Origin: Diphasiastrum complanatum
Taxonomy: Eukaryota; Streptophyta; Lycopodiopsida; Lycopodiales; Lycopodiaceae
DNA: 64,000 nucleotides
Assembly (NCBI GenBank): GCA_029204225.1
Contig: CM055096.1
Coordinates: 499,001-563,000 of the forward strand
Direction of reading: 5' to 3'
Shown here piece by piece: positions 55,333 through 64,000 of this stretch. Below the pieces are notes generated by a model that was not told the origin of the DNA, made no database searches, and worked only from the letters and a program-made list of their open reading frames with translations. Position numbers and translations under genes: made by a program. Numbering within the stretch: position 1 is the first letter of the stretch; every line of letters starts with the position of its first letter.

Positions 55333-55883
55333 TGTGAAAAATATAAAAAAGATATCCATCTTGACTTGAGGGGTTTGATAAAGTTTTTCATCAAGCATCT
55401 TGACGTAGTTAGTTGATAGGGCCAATTTTGGCTTTAGAGGGTAACAGTCAAGTACACATATTTTTCAATCATTAGGCCAAAAGTCAACTATGATGTAGCT
55501 CGAGCTTGTTAGGTTCTTTACAAGTGTCTAGTTTAGATTTGATAAGTGACACTTCCAATGTGTTGGCAAAAAGTCAAGGGTCCAATCATTAGTGAGATTT
55601 TCAACAGAAGGGTCAAATTGTAGGGATGTTGAATCGCTCATCCAATAGGATGTAAGAGGTGCTAGAAAAGGGGTCCAATAGGAATTGAGCATCAACTACC
55701 TCGAGATACTACATGTTCTTTGATTCACTTCATTATTGTATAGAGTTTTTGAGAGTTAATGGAGATTTGGCAATTTGTGACTATTTCACTCTCTCTCTAC
55801 CCGAGGCTTGATTGGCACTTTCTCTCTCTATCCAAGAGCAACAACTTTTTGTACTTAGTTTTTTTCTGTATGTACTTTCCACA
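55333..55883 (+). repeat. Copia E 3' LTR, about 550 bp
   Basis: Begins TGTGAAAAAT right after a purine-rich stretch (AGGAAGAG) 20 bp past the pol stop, and ends near CTTTCCACA. A CACACGTGTG palindrome spans the proposed right end (55880-55889), so the boundary may lie a few bases further on. Confidence 0.55.
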
Positions 55884-56310
55884 CGTGTGAAAGAACTTAG
55901 TTGATGAATGTATGCATGTAGATTTGTGTCGTTGCCTTAGAATTTGACATAGATCTTGAATTTCAATCCCAGCATAACGAGGGGATATCTTAGGACATTT
56001 TCCAATCTTTAATACCTTAGAGTCTTTTGGAATTCTAAGATATACCCAAACTCCTTCCTCATAAACCCTGGGTTGTCGCTTTTGAGTGGCGTAGAATTGG
56101 GCTCTATCCTGAGCTGTTTTTACGTTATCGCGAGTAACAAGCAACATTTCTTGCATATCATGCAGTAAATCAACCGTTGCTTTAACCTTAAGGCCTTTGA
56201 GGCCAACGAAGATTGGAGCTCTAGGCTGGAAACCAAACATCAGAGAAAATGGACTAAAACCCGTCGTTGAGTGTTTTGAGCTGTTATACGCAAATTCAAT
56301 CATTAGAAGG
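55884..56310 (-). pseudogene. Gypsy C fragment: integrase C terminus
   Basis: Minus-strand frame with MIEFAYNSSKHSTTGFSPF, LMFGFQPRAP, DNVKTAQDRAQFYATQKRQP and YEEGVWVYLRIPKDSK, the conserved end of a gypsy integrase and its linker. Both sides are cut by copia elements. Nothing of the catalytic triad remains. Confidence 0.75.
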
Positions 56311-56358
56311 AGCCTTCATCAGTTCAGCAAAGACAAAAGCTATTCTATAAATACTTAT

Positions 56359-57162
56359 TCACAAAGTAAGAAAATCAGCATGTTGCTTTAAATTTAAAGC
56401 TTCACAAAGAGCTTTAAATCGAACTCTAGGCAATGCCTTAGTGAACACATCTGCGATATTATCCTCCGTGGGACAATATTCAAGCGTGATGTCGCCATTA
56501 TGAAGCTTCTCCCGAACAAAGTGATAGTGGATCTCGATATGCTTTGTTCTTGCATGTAAGTAAATGAGACTTACCGCTTGACAATATAGTGTAGTATCAA
56601 ATGGTTCACCACCACTTTGATTACTTAACTTTAGGCCCGTCTCAATTGGTGTAGCAACCGGCTTGCAATCTTCCATTTTGAAACGCTTCAAAATCTGCTT
56701 AATGTACCGCTGTTGGGTAATGAAGATTCCAGCCTTTCCTTGCAAAAACTCAAGACCAAGGTAGAAATGCAATTGGCCTAAATCTGATGTATCATAAACT
56801 GAAGCAAGATCAGATTCTAAGGCTACAATATATTGTTCATTACTACCCGTAATGATAATATCATCAACATATAGCAAAATGATGATGATAAACTCAGATG
56901 TATGCATGACATAAAGCGTAGATTCACTAGGACTGTTCGAAAACCCACGATCACAAAAGTATGTGTGTATCTTTTGATACCACATCCTTGGGGCTTGTTT
57001 TAATCCATAGAGAGCCTTCTTGAGAAGACACACTTTGTCTTCTTGACCTGCAACCAAAAAACCAGCAGGTTGCTGAAGGTAAACTTCCTCGTTAAGATCA
57101 CCATTGAGGAAGGCTGTCTTTATGTCAAGTTGGTGCACACGCCAGCCATGATGGGCAGCCAA
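56359..57162 (-). pseudogene. Copia F RT and RNase H, internally deleted
   Basis: RT from GWRVHQLDIKTAFLNGDLNE through LYGLKQAPRMWYQKI and the catalytic YVDDIIITGSN to QAVSLIYL. There the frame jumps, without a stop, to HARTKHIEIHYHFVREKL and DNIADVFTKALPRVRF, the end of RNase H. About 100 residues of the connection and RNase H are gone, including most active-site residues. It ends at a stop at 56359. Confidence 0.8.
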
Positions 57163-57220
57163 AGCAGTGACTATCCTTATGGTAGTTATTCGTGCGGTAG
57201 GTGCTAAAGTTTCCTCATAA

Positions 57221-58175
57221 TCAATGCCCTCCTTTGCGCATAACCTTTGGCAACAAGTCTTGCCTTGTACCTTTCAACAGTACCATCGGACTTGTACTTG
57301 ATCTTATAAACCCATTTACAGCCAATTGCTTTCTCCTCTCGGCAACACCATTTTGTTGCGGTGTGTAAGGTGTAGTCATTTGATGTAGAATGCCTTTGCT
57401 TTGAAGAAACGTGCCGAACGTACTTTTAATGTATTCCCCTCCTCGGTCGGTATGTAGTATCTTCAAAGTATGCCCAAATTGATTTTCTATCATAGCCAGA
57501 TTTTGCCTTCATAGGAAAGATCCATGTAAACCTTGAAAAATCATCAATAAAAGTAACAAAGTACTTGCATTTACCAATGGATTCGGTCCTCATTGGACCA
57601 CATACATCACTATGAATTAAGGCAAACTTATCACCAACTTGGATAGTCCCATCAATAGGAAAAGGCTTCCATTGAAACTTACCAAGTATGCATCCTTCGC
57701 ATACATGTCCTTCGGGATGCTCCATATTTGGAATGCCTTCCACCATGTTGAATTTCTTCAACATATTCAAACTTCCAAAATTGAGGTGCCCGTACCTCGC
57801 ATGCCATAGTTTAACCAACTCCAATGCATGTGAATTAGTAGCAACAAGACCAAAGGATGTCAAAGCTTTAGGTTCATAAATATCCAACAAAAACAAACCT
57901 CCTCGCAATGTTCCTGAAGCAACAATTAAAAGTGATCTCTTTGAGTCTTTTATAAGACATTTGTCTTCTTTAAATTCTACAATCAATCCTTGATTCATGA
58001 TTGTAGAGACCGAAATGAGATTTTTCTTAATCTTAGGAACATAAAGTACATTTCGAATGTACTTTCCTTTAGCAATAAGGAGGTTTTTGATCAGGTAGCA
58101 CCACAAGGAGAAATTAGTTCCATCCAACCTATCTTCATTGAACAAAGAATCTATAGATTCAGATTCTTTAGCCAT
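57221..58175 (-). pseudogene. Copia F gag start, pre-integrase and integrase
   Basis: ATG at 58175 begins a gag N terminus (ESIDSLFNEDRLDGTNFSLW) that jumps after about 37 codons to NVLYVPKIKKNLISVSTIM (protease end). GAG-pre-integrase follows (LWHARYGHLNFGSLNML, CEGCILGKFQWKPF), then integrase with FIDDFSRFTW, and after a shift near 57480 HTDRGGEYIKS and NGVAERRK. The D-D-E residues are visible. Sequence after NGVAERRK is fused to RT-linker sequence. Confidence 0.8.
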
Positions 58176-58796
58176 TTCTGAAAATTCAGCTAATAGCAGA
58201 TGGGAAAAACAGATTCCAGGCGAAAATCTACTAAAAACTCAGCAAGATCAAAGCTGAATTAATGAGCACTGTAGATTGCAATACACCACATGCAATAGCT
58301 TATTCACAAGAAGATATAGGTGGCTGTATTCTGCTGAAAAAACAGAATACTAACTAATATGCAGGCTTCCAATGAAGCCAAAACCACAACCAGAACTTTT
58401 GTGGTAAAATGGTCTGCACTCAATGTGCTAATGGCGCAAATGGTAGAACCTTCTTCCAGGCTCAAAAACTGAAAAATTTCAGCCACTAAAAATGTGTCAA
58501 AAACACATTTGTCTTCAAGGTAGATGGGCGCCCTCCTCCAAGAAAAAAATCTGAAATTTGAAGCATGTAATCTGCTTTCAATCACATGAAAACTAGTTGA
58601 GCATGGGCACCCTACTGTTGTCTCCCAAATGAGTGGAGGTTCCAAGCTTTTCCCTGCAATTTCCTGCACAAAAAACAAGGAGCCGAACAGTTCTCTCCCC
58701 ACAAAAATCAGAAAAATTCTGATTTTTATGAACCAAAAGAGGAGAAATGTGGCTGCCTATTGGGTGCCCTCCAGCAAGCAATCAATTCTGAAAAAT

Positions 58797-58809
58797 GGCT
58801 TTGATACCA
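58797..58809 (-). promoter_or_regulatory. Copia F primer binding site
   Basis: Minus strand reads TGGTATCAAAGCC next to the LTR, an iMet-type site with one difference from the other copia elements here. Confidence 0.8.
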
Positions 58810-59135
58810 TGTAGGAATCCAGAATCAAGACTATTCATTAACACAAAGTATTCTCAAAGAGAAGAGAGAGATGGTTAGATGACCCTCTTGTAGAAACTTG
58901 TGGACAGCCAATATGAACAGTAGATTGCTTAACAAAAGTGTGTCTCATACAAATGAATGGCTACATATAAGTAGTCCAAGATGGCTATCTATCTTCATGA
59001 CTGTTGGCTGTCCAATAACTTGACTAATGGCTATCTAACTACCATAAGTTACATAAAATAATTAAGTACCCCAAATAACAAGTTAGGTACTTGATTCACA
59101 TGTATAGGCCCCTAGTGGACTCACGAGTCCCTACA
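58810..59135 (-). repeat. Copia F 5' LTR, 326 bp
   Basis: Plus-strand ends TGTAGGAATCC ... GTCCCTACA give TG...CA termini with a short inverted repeat, and the primer site lies against it. It is much shorter than the LTRs of copia B, C and D. Confidence 0.8.
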
Positions 59136-59170
59136 AGTTAGTTTCATACTAAATAGGGCCTAAAATATAA

Positions 59171-61506
59171 ATGACCATGGTTACACAGATCTCGACCTTT
59201 TGGGTCATAGTAACCTATGGCTTCTACATCATTTACATTTATTATTCTAACATAAACTTCAATAGTATTAAGCAAATGTCGACTCAAAATCTAGTGCAAG
59301 ATCTTCCTTCTGTCAGTAAACCAGCTTCTCCATGTGAAAGCTATATTATCAGCAAGCATGCTAGAAGTCCTTTTATTTCTAATTCAGTTCATACTTCCAA
59401 AGGTTTGCTTGATCTTGTACATAGCGACATTTGTCGCCCTATGCAGGCTGCTTCCACAAGGGGAGCCCTCTATTTCCTAACATTCATTGATGACTTCTCT
59501 CGAAGGACTACTACTTATTGTTTGAAGAACAAATCCAAAGCTTTCAAGTTCTTCAAGCAATTCAAGGCGTCTGCTGAAAATCAGACCCAAAGAAAAATCA
59601 AGGCTCTACGTACTGAAAGAGGGGAACAATTCATCTCCACTGAATTCAAGGACCTCTGCAAGGTCAATGTAATACATCAGCAATACACAACCAACTACTC
59701 ACCTCAATCCAATGGCGTAGCTGAGAGGAAGAATCGAACACTCATCGAAAGTGCCAAGAGCATGCTAGCCCATGCCTCTCTTCCAAAGAAATTCTGGGCA
59801 GAAGCTGTTACCACAGCCGCCTATCTGCAAAATCGATTCATCACAAAGGCCCTGAATGGAAAAACACCTTATGAGGTATGGACAGGATCGAAACCATCAC
59901 TCAAGCATATTCGAGTGTTTGGGTGCATTGCCTACGCTCAGATCCCTGCTTATCTAAGAAAGAAGCTGGACGACACTAGCAGAAAGTCAATTTTCATCAG
60001 CTATTCCCCCGACCACAAAGCATACAAGCTCTACAATAAGGACACTCAAAAATCATTCACCAGTAGAGACGTCATTTTTGTGGAAAACCAATTCATCGAC
60101 CACAAAGGGAAAGCTCCATCGACTGCAGGAACCAAACATTGTTTCAGAGGCAATGTCGACACCTGATGCAGACCAGTGGAAAGCTGCAATGGACACTGAA
60201 TTTGATTCTCTCATCGAGAGTCAAACATGGACTACTACTGAGCTGCCAAAGGATCGAAATCCGATTCCATGCAAATGGATATTCAAAGCGAAGTATGATG
60301 CTGAAGGAAGATTAAATCGATACAAGGCCAGGCTTGTCGCCAAAGGCTTCTCCCAAATCTGGATTATTCAGAGACCTTCAGCCCTGTCGTTAAGCATGCT
60401 TTGATTCGACTACTACTCTCCTTTGCAGCTACAGCCGATCTCGAAGTCCACCAAATGATGTCCAGACTGCCTTCCTCAACGGGACTATCGAAGAGGAGAT
60501 CTATATGTCGCAGCCAGAGTGATACGATCAAAAAATCCATGCATTTCTAATCGAGAATGGTTTTATTCCAAACTCGACAGACTCGAATGTTTACTTCAAG
60601 TCTGTTTTTCCTTCCTTCATAATCATCACTCTTTATGTGGATGATACGTTACTTTTTAGTAACAATCTAAATTCATTGAAGGATACGAAATGCATGCTAG
60701 CACAGGAATACAAGATGACTGATATGGGTCCAGCCCATTACGGTCTTGGAATCCAGATTCATCGAAATCGATCCAGCAAACAGATTTATATCAATCAACA
60801 ACGATATCAAACCGAGGTAGAAAAGGAGGAAATGAAGCAATATCCATTTCACTCCATTATCGGCTCACTGATGTATGCAATGCTCTGCACTCGACCAGAC
60901 CTTGCATACTCAATCAGTTCACTTAGCCAGTTCCTATCGAATCCAGGTTCACGAATCCAGGTTCAACCCATTGGAAAGCACTCATAAAGGTAATGAAGTA
61001 TGTCCAAGCAACAAAACATCCTATTATGGAGGCAGCCAACCTGCCAATATTCTCGAGGGATACACAGATGCAGATTGGGCAAGAGATATCAATACCAGAA
61101 GATCGATACAATCAAGGCCCAATCTCATGGAACAGCCGAAAACAGACCTCGGTAGTATTATCATCGACCGAATCATAATACATAGCTGCCACAAATGCGA
61201 CCAAGGAGGCAATTTGGCTAAGAAACCTGATTGCAGATATCGACCTTGCTCAGCCACATCCAACGACAATTTATTGTGACAATCAAAGCACAATTGCAAT
61301 ATCTCTAAACCCGAGATTTCACTCTTGAAGCAAACATATCGAAATCAGGTATCACTACCTTAGAGGAAAAGTGCAAAGGAAGTGTCATTGGTTTACTGCA
61401 AAACAGATTTTATGGCAGCAGATTACTTCACGAAAGCTCTATCAAAGGAGCACCATCTCAGATTTAACGACATGCAAAATCTGAGAACTACTGGTTTGTT
61501 CTATTA
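59171..61506 (+). pseudogene. Copia element G: pre-integrase to RNase H end
   Basis: Plus-strand copia lacking gag, protease and both LTRs. The first frame (to 60166) holds pre-integrase (QDLPSVSKPASPCESYI), integrase (FIDDFSRRTTTYC, RTERGEQFIS, NGVAERKNRTLIESAK) and its C-terminal region. In the second catalytic motif the usual RTDNGGEF reads RTERGEQF, so the Asp is replaced by Glu. Then RT in pieces: PCKWIFKAKYDAEGRLNRYK, TLYVDDTLLFSNNLN (60630-60670), and after shifts the RNase H region (ILEGYTDADWARDINTRR) and the end DYFTKALSKEHHLRF near 61470. Confidence 0.75.
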
Positions 61507-61540
61507 GAACATTACTATTGTTTATTTATTTTCATTATTG

Positions 61541-62210
61541 CTAGTAACTGTTGCACTTCCGATCTACAACCGTCTGTTGTTCTACTTCCGCTGCTATCCC
61601 ATTGATTTCCGACAAATGGGAGCCATACAAATAATGTCTCCACACTTTTAAAGCATGAAGTACTGCAAAAAGCTCCTTATCGTAGGTGGAATACCGCCTT
61701 TGAGCAGGGTCTAGCTTCTTGCTTTCAAAAATCCGGATATAGGACTGCACCTATAGCATAGTCACTAGCATCCGTTTCAAGTATATATGGCTTGTTAGGA
61801 TCCACTATGTGTAAAATAGGCGCGGTAGACACACAGTATTTGAGATTTTCAAAACTTTGATTCATCTCTTCAATCCAAGTAACTGGAGGGCTGAATTTAC
61901 TGTCACGGCTAGTTCTTTTAGCCCCTTTGAGGACATTTGTCAAAGGCAATGCAATTATTGCATAACCCACGATAAATCTATGAAAAAACTCCATAAAGCC
62001 CAAAAAGGACTTAACCTCTCGGATGGTTTGAGGAATTGGCCATTCGGGAACCTGTCGGGCTTTATTTGGGTCAATTTCCAACCCATGGTCCTATATAACA
62101 TGACCGAGATAAACCAATCTCTTCTGGAAGAAAACACATTTAGATTCTTTGGCAAAGAGCTTCTCCTGTCTAAGCCAGTCCGTTGGATCTGAAGAAGCCA
62201 ACACCCACAC
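61541..62210 (-). pseudogene. Gypsy D fragment: RT end and RNase H
   Basis: Minus strand. From about 62200: VCFLPEEIGLSRSCYIGPWV-type RT region, then NKARQVPEWPIPQTIREVKS, FLGFMEFFHRFIVGYAII, TWIEEMNQSFENLKYCVSTA, and RNase H start YILETDASDYAIGAVL. After a shift at about 61740 comes RRYSTYDKELFAVLHALKVW. This is the classical RT/RNase H border of Ty3/gypsy elements. Both ends are cut. Confidence 0.75.
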
Positions 62211-63404
62211 GATTCTCCTACCACTTCGTCGTGTTGGAGTAGTTGCTTCGAGTTTGACCTATGTTGCGCCAAATGCAGCCAGCCCTGAGTTCACATAACG
62301 GCATCAGAGCCGTGAGCCGACTGGACGTAGGTTTTTGCGGAAGCCCCTCACATGGAGGGGTGTGGTGGGCAAATCCGCCCCTGATATTACTACTCTTGCC
62401 ACTTGCATCCTTGCTCAGGACTGTTCCGCTTCGGCTTGCGAACAAAACCGGAGCACGTGGTCTCTTATGCATACAAAGAGACGCAACAGGCTCAACGTTC
62501 CCCAGTTGAACAGGTTGCTTTATTGCACTACCAACTTGAGGCTAGTTAGGCATATGTAGAGAGATGCCAGCTCCCGAGGAGTGCCTTAGATCCATGGATA
62601 CTGCAGCATGCCATGCATACACAGAGGTTGTGGCTAATCATGAGATCTTTTCGGAGTATTATCGGAAGCTGGCACGTCATGAAAGGATGCAGCGCAAGAC
62701 CACTAGATCCATGGCCTAGGCCGATGCAGAGGATGCAGGAGAGGAGGCTGGGGATGAGGCTGAGTGGGGAGGATCCTGATGCTGAGACACAGGCCAAGCC
62801 TGCATCAATTGTACGCCGAAGGGGGGGGTGTGTGTGTGTGTGTGTAAGACACCTACACACCATTGTAGGCCAAACACTAACTAATCCACCCAGCCTTGCC
62901 AACTCCCTATATGGAGTAAGCCCTTCCTAGCCCAGTGTGAGGAATGGTAGCATGCATGCTGCCAAGTGTTGGCCCCATGGCTCTGACGTGCCGACTGCAT
63001 GTCGATGCCTGACGGGGGCCCCTCCTGTTGACAGGTTCCCTAAGTTGTGTTAGGCCCTCTATGCCTATGGTGCGGCCTGTGGGTCTCTGGCTCGCTGTAG
63101 GCCCGTACCAGTGCACGCTACTCAGACTGTCATGCCCTGGTGGGCATGTGCGCTGAACACGCCCCTGACTATAGTGTCTAATCTCTAGTATCCTTTAGGG
63201 TTCGGCTCTGGCTACAGGCTCGTAATGGGGGAGGGGTACGCCTGATGGATTTTCACGTTGAGCCAGAGGCAGCAGCATCACAAACAAAGGGAGTAGTGGC
63301 CAGGCGAAGCCTTGGTAGACCTAGAGGCAGAGGCAAAAGGTAGGGGCAGAGGCAAAGGTTCAGGGACACAACCGCACATACCTGAGGAAGATTCCTTATC
63401 TTCT
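62211..63404. other. Unrecognised GC-richer segment with G8 and (GT)n
   Basis: About 1.2 kb with higher GC than the neighbours. One stretch (62590-62780) reads as a charged, protein-like frame (EVVANHEIFSEYYRKLARHE, then an acidic run) without a recognised family. A G run joins a short (GT)n at 62821-62846. 62280-62420 could be a retroelement leader. I cannot assign it. Confidence 0.3.
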
Positions 63405-63717
63405 TACTCGTCTATCATTGATAGATCTAGTGATGAGCTACATTGTTGGACCAAGTATGCCACGACACTCTACCAATCCCTACGAATGCCCTCATTGTTA
63501 TATCCCCTCGTCCCTCCACTCTCTTTCTTTAATGAAATCATGGTTCCCATGGCCATTGAGAAAGTGAGAACCCATCAAGCACGGGATATTAATGACTTAA
63601 GAGGCTGAACTCCTAGCTTACACATCCTTGCACCCTACCTTGGCCACATTATCTAACCAAGTTATATCTAGCTTCCGTTTGTCATGGTGTACCAATATCA
63701 GCCACCCTATTCACAAG
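63405..63717 (+). pseudogene. LINE I: fragment before the RT domain
   Basis: Plus-strand LINE piece with DELHCWTKYATTLYQSL, FFNEIMVPMAIEKVRTHQAR and DINDL, matching LINE C at about 21600-21770. It continues in other frames to HPIHKSD near 63715 (LINE C HPIHKNGD, about 21820), just before the RT core. Truncated on both sides. Confidence 0.65.
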
Positions 63718-64000
63718 AGTGATCTCCGTAGAACATCTCACGTATCATCAGAGCAACACATAGTGGGTCCTCATAAGCCACGAGAGAGCGTAGAGTGGTA
63801 GGCATGTCTCGAAACAGGCAGTGATACCGCCCTCTAATCTCATAGTATACTAGGCATCGGAAGATAAAGTGCTCCTCAGACTCCACCTCACCTAGAGAGC
63901 ATAATTGGCTCCTCTCTGGGAATACCATGAAATCTCCCAGTCTCAATAGCTAGCTGATGAGAAGACACCCTAAGCTGTCCCAGTGTGAATCTGAGGCAAT
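63718..64000 (-). pseudogene. LINE J: zinc-knuckle region fragment, opposite orientation
   Basis: Minus-strand piece with LGQLRVSSHQLAIETGRF, QLCSLGEVESEEHFIFRC, YYEIRGRYHCLFRDMPTTLR and DPLCVALMIREMF, continuing past the window end. The first cysteine of the knuckle is lost in a small deletion (FPERSQLCSL). It meets LINE I tail to tail at about 63717. Confidence 0.75.

Larger units (their letters stand above)
53374..55883 (+). mobile_element. Copia element E: integrase to 3' LTR
   Basis: Plus-strand copia lacking its 5' half. It begins in the integrase at about 53374 against gypsy B, continues through RT and RNase H and ends with a 3' LTR from 55333. An internal deletion at about 54910 removes the end of RT and start of RNase H. 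Confidence 0.75.
56359..59135 (-). mobile_element. Copia element F: 5' LTR to RNase H, several deletions
   Basis: Minus-strand copia with 5' LTR (59135-58810), primer site, leader, and a pol reduced by three internal deletions: gag to pre-integrase (near 58065), integrase to RT (near 57325), and RT to RNase H (near 56565). The 3' LTR is missing; the left edge abuts gypsy C. Confidence 0.8.

Noticed and set aside
63405-64000. Opposed LINE fragments I and J as a twin-priming inversion
   Set aside because: Twin priming leaves the 3' end of the element, with tail, at the insertion edge next to an inverted 5' part. Here the J fragment stops inside ORF2 at the junction and no tail is present, so two separate fragments or a rearrangement fit better.

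Overview
This is plant nuclear DNA: one split housekeeping gene buried in nested transposable elements. The best evidence is a plant-type N-acetylglutamate synthase (NAGS) on the minus strand, whose seven 3' exons lie between 49977 and 25497 with intact splice phases. Its introns here reach 6.9 kb and 14.3 kb and are full of retrotransposons. Copia elements with tRNA-iMet-type primer sites (TGGTATCA) and telomere-like CCCTAAA motifs also point to a land plant. The swollen introns suggest a large genome such as a fern, lycophyte or gymnosperm; I cannot name the species.

Layout. 1-11.6 kb: two near-identical truncated copia copies (minus), a gypsy fragment, an LTR-like piece with a (TC)n tract, and a broken LINE. 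11.6-14.6 kb: AT-rich, no gene recognised. 14.6-24.1 kb: LINE B (carrying a 366-bp insert with inverted repeats), a broken hAT transposase gene, and LINE C, the only nearly full-length LINE (ORF1, ORF2, 3' UTR), flanked on both sides by (CT)n. 25.5-50 kb: NAGS 3' exons, with introns holding LINE D plus a copia, LINE E, copia D, LINE F, and a complete-ended hAT element (42551-47880) that itself contains LINEs G and H. 51-62.2 kb: fragments of gypsy and copia elements in both orientations. 62.2-64 kb: unrecognised sequence and two opposed LINE fragments.

The most interesting system is the LINE family, with ten partial or complete copies. It lacks poly(A) tails. Most preserved 3' ends pass from a small hairpin (ATGCC-loop-GGCAT, with a compensatory variant) and AATAAAG-like sequence into pyrimidine repeats ending in (TC)n, and several copies also begin directly after (CT)n. 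Its ORF2 ends in a zinc-knuckle domain followed by a canonical-looking PCNA-binding motif (QxxITxFF plus basic residues), a charged linker and, in several copies, a second ITxFF-like motif at the extreme C terminus. I infer a microsatellite-directed LINE that may use PCNA.

Nesting gives an order of events: the NAGS intron received a copia; a LINE sequence joins it in its RT region; a hAT element with an 8-bp target duplication inserted into that LINE's ORF1; and two further LINE copies lie in or next to a (CT)n tract inside the hAT. All coordinates of element edges without visible terminal repeats are approximate.
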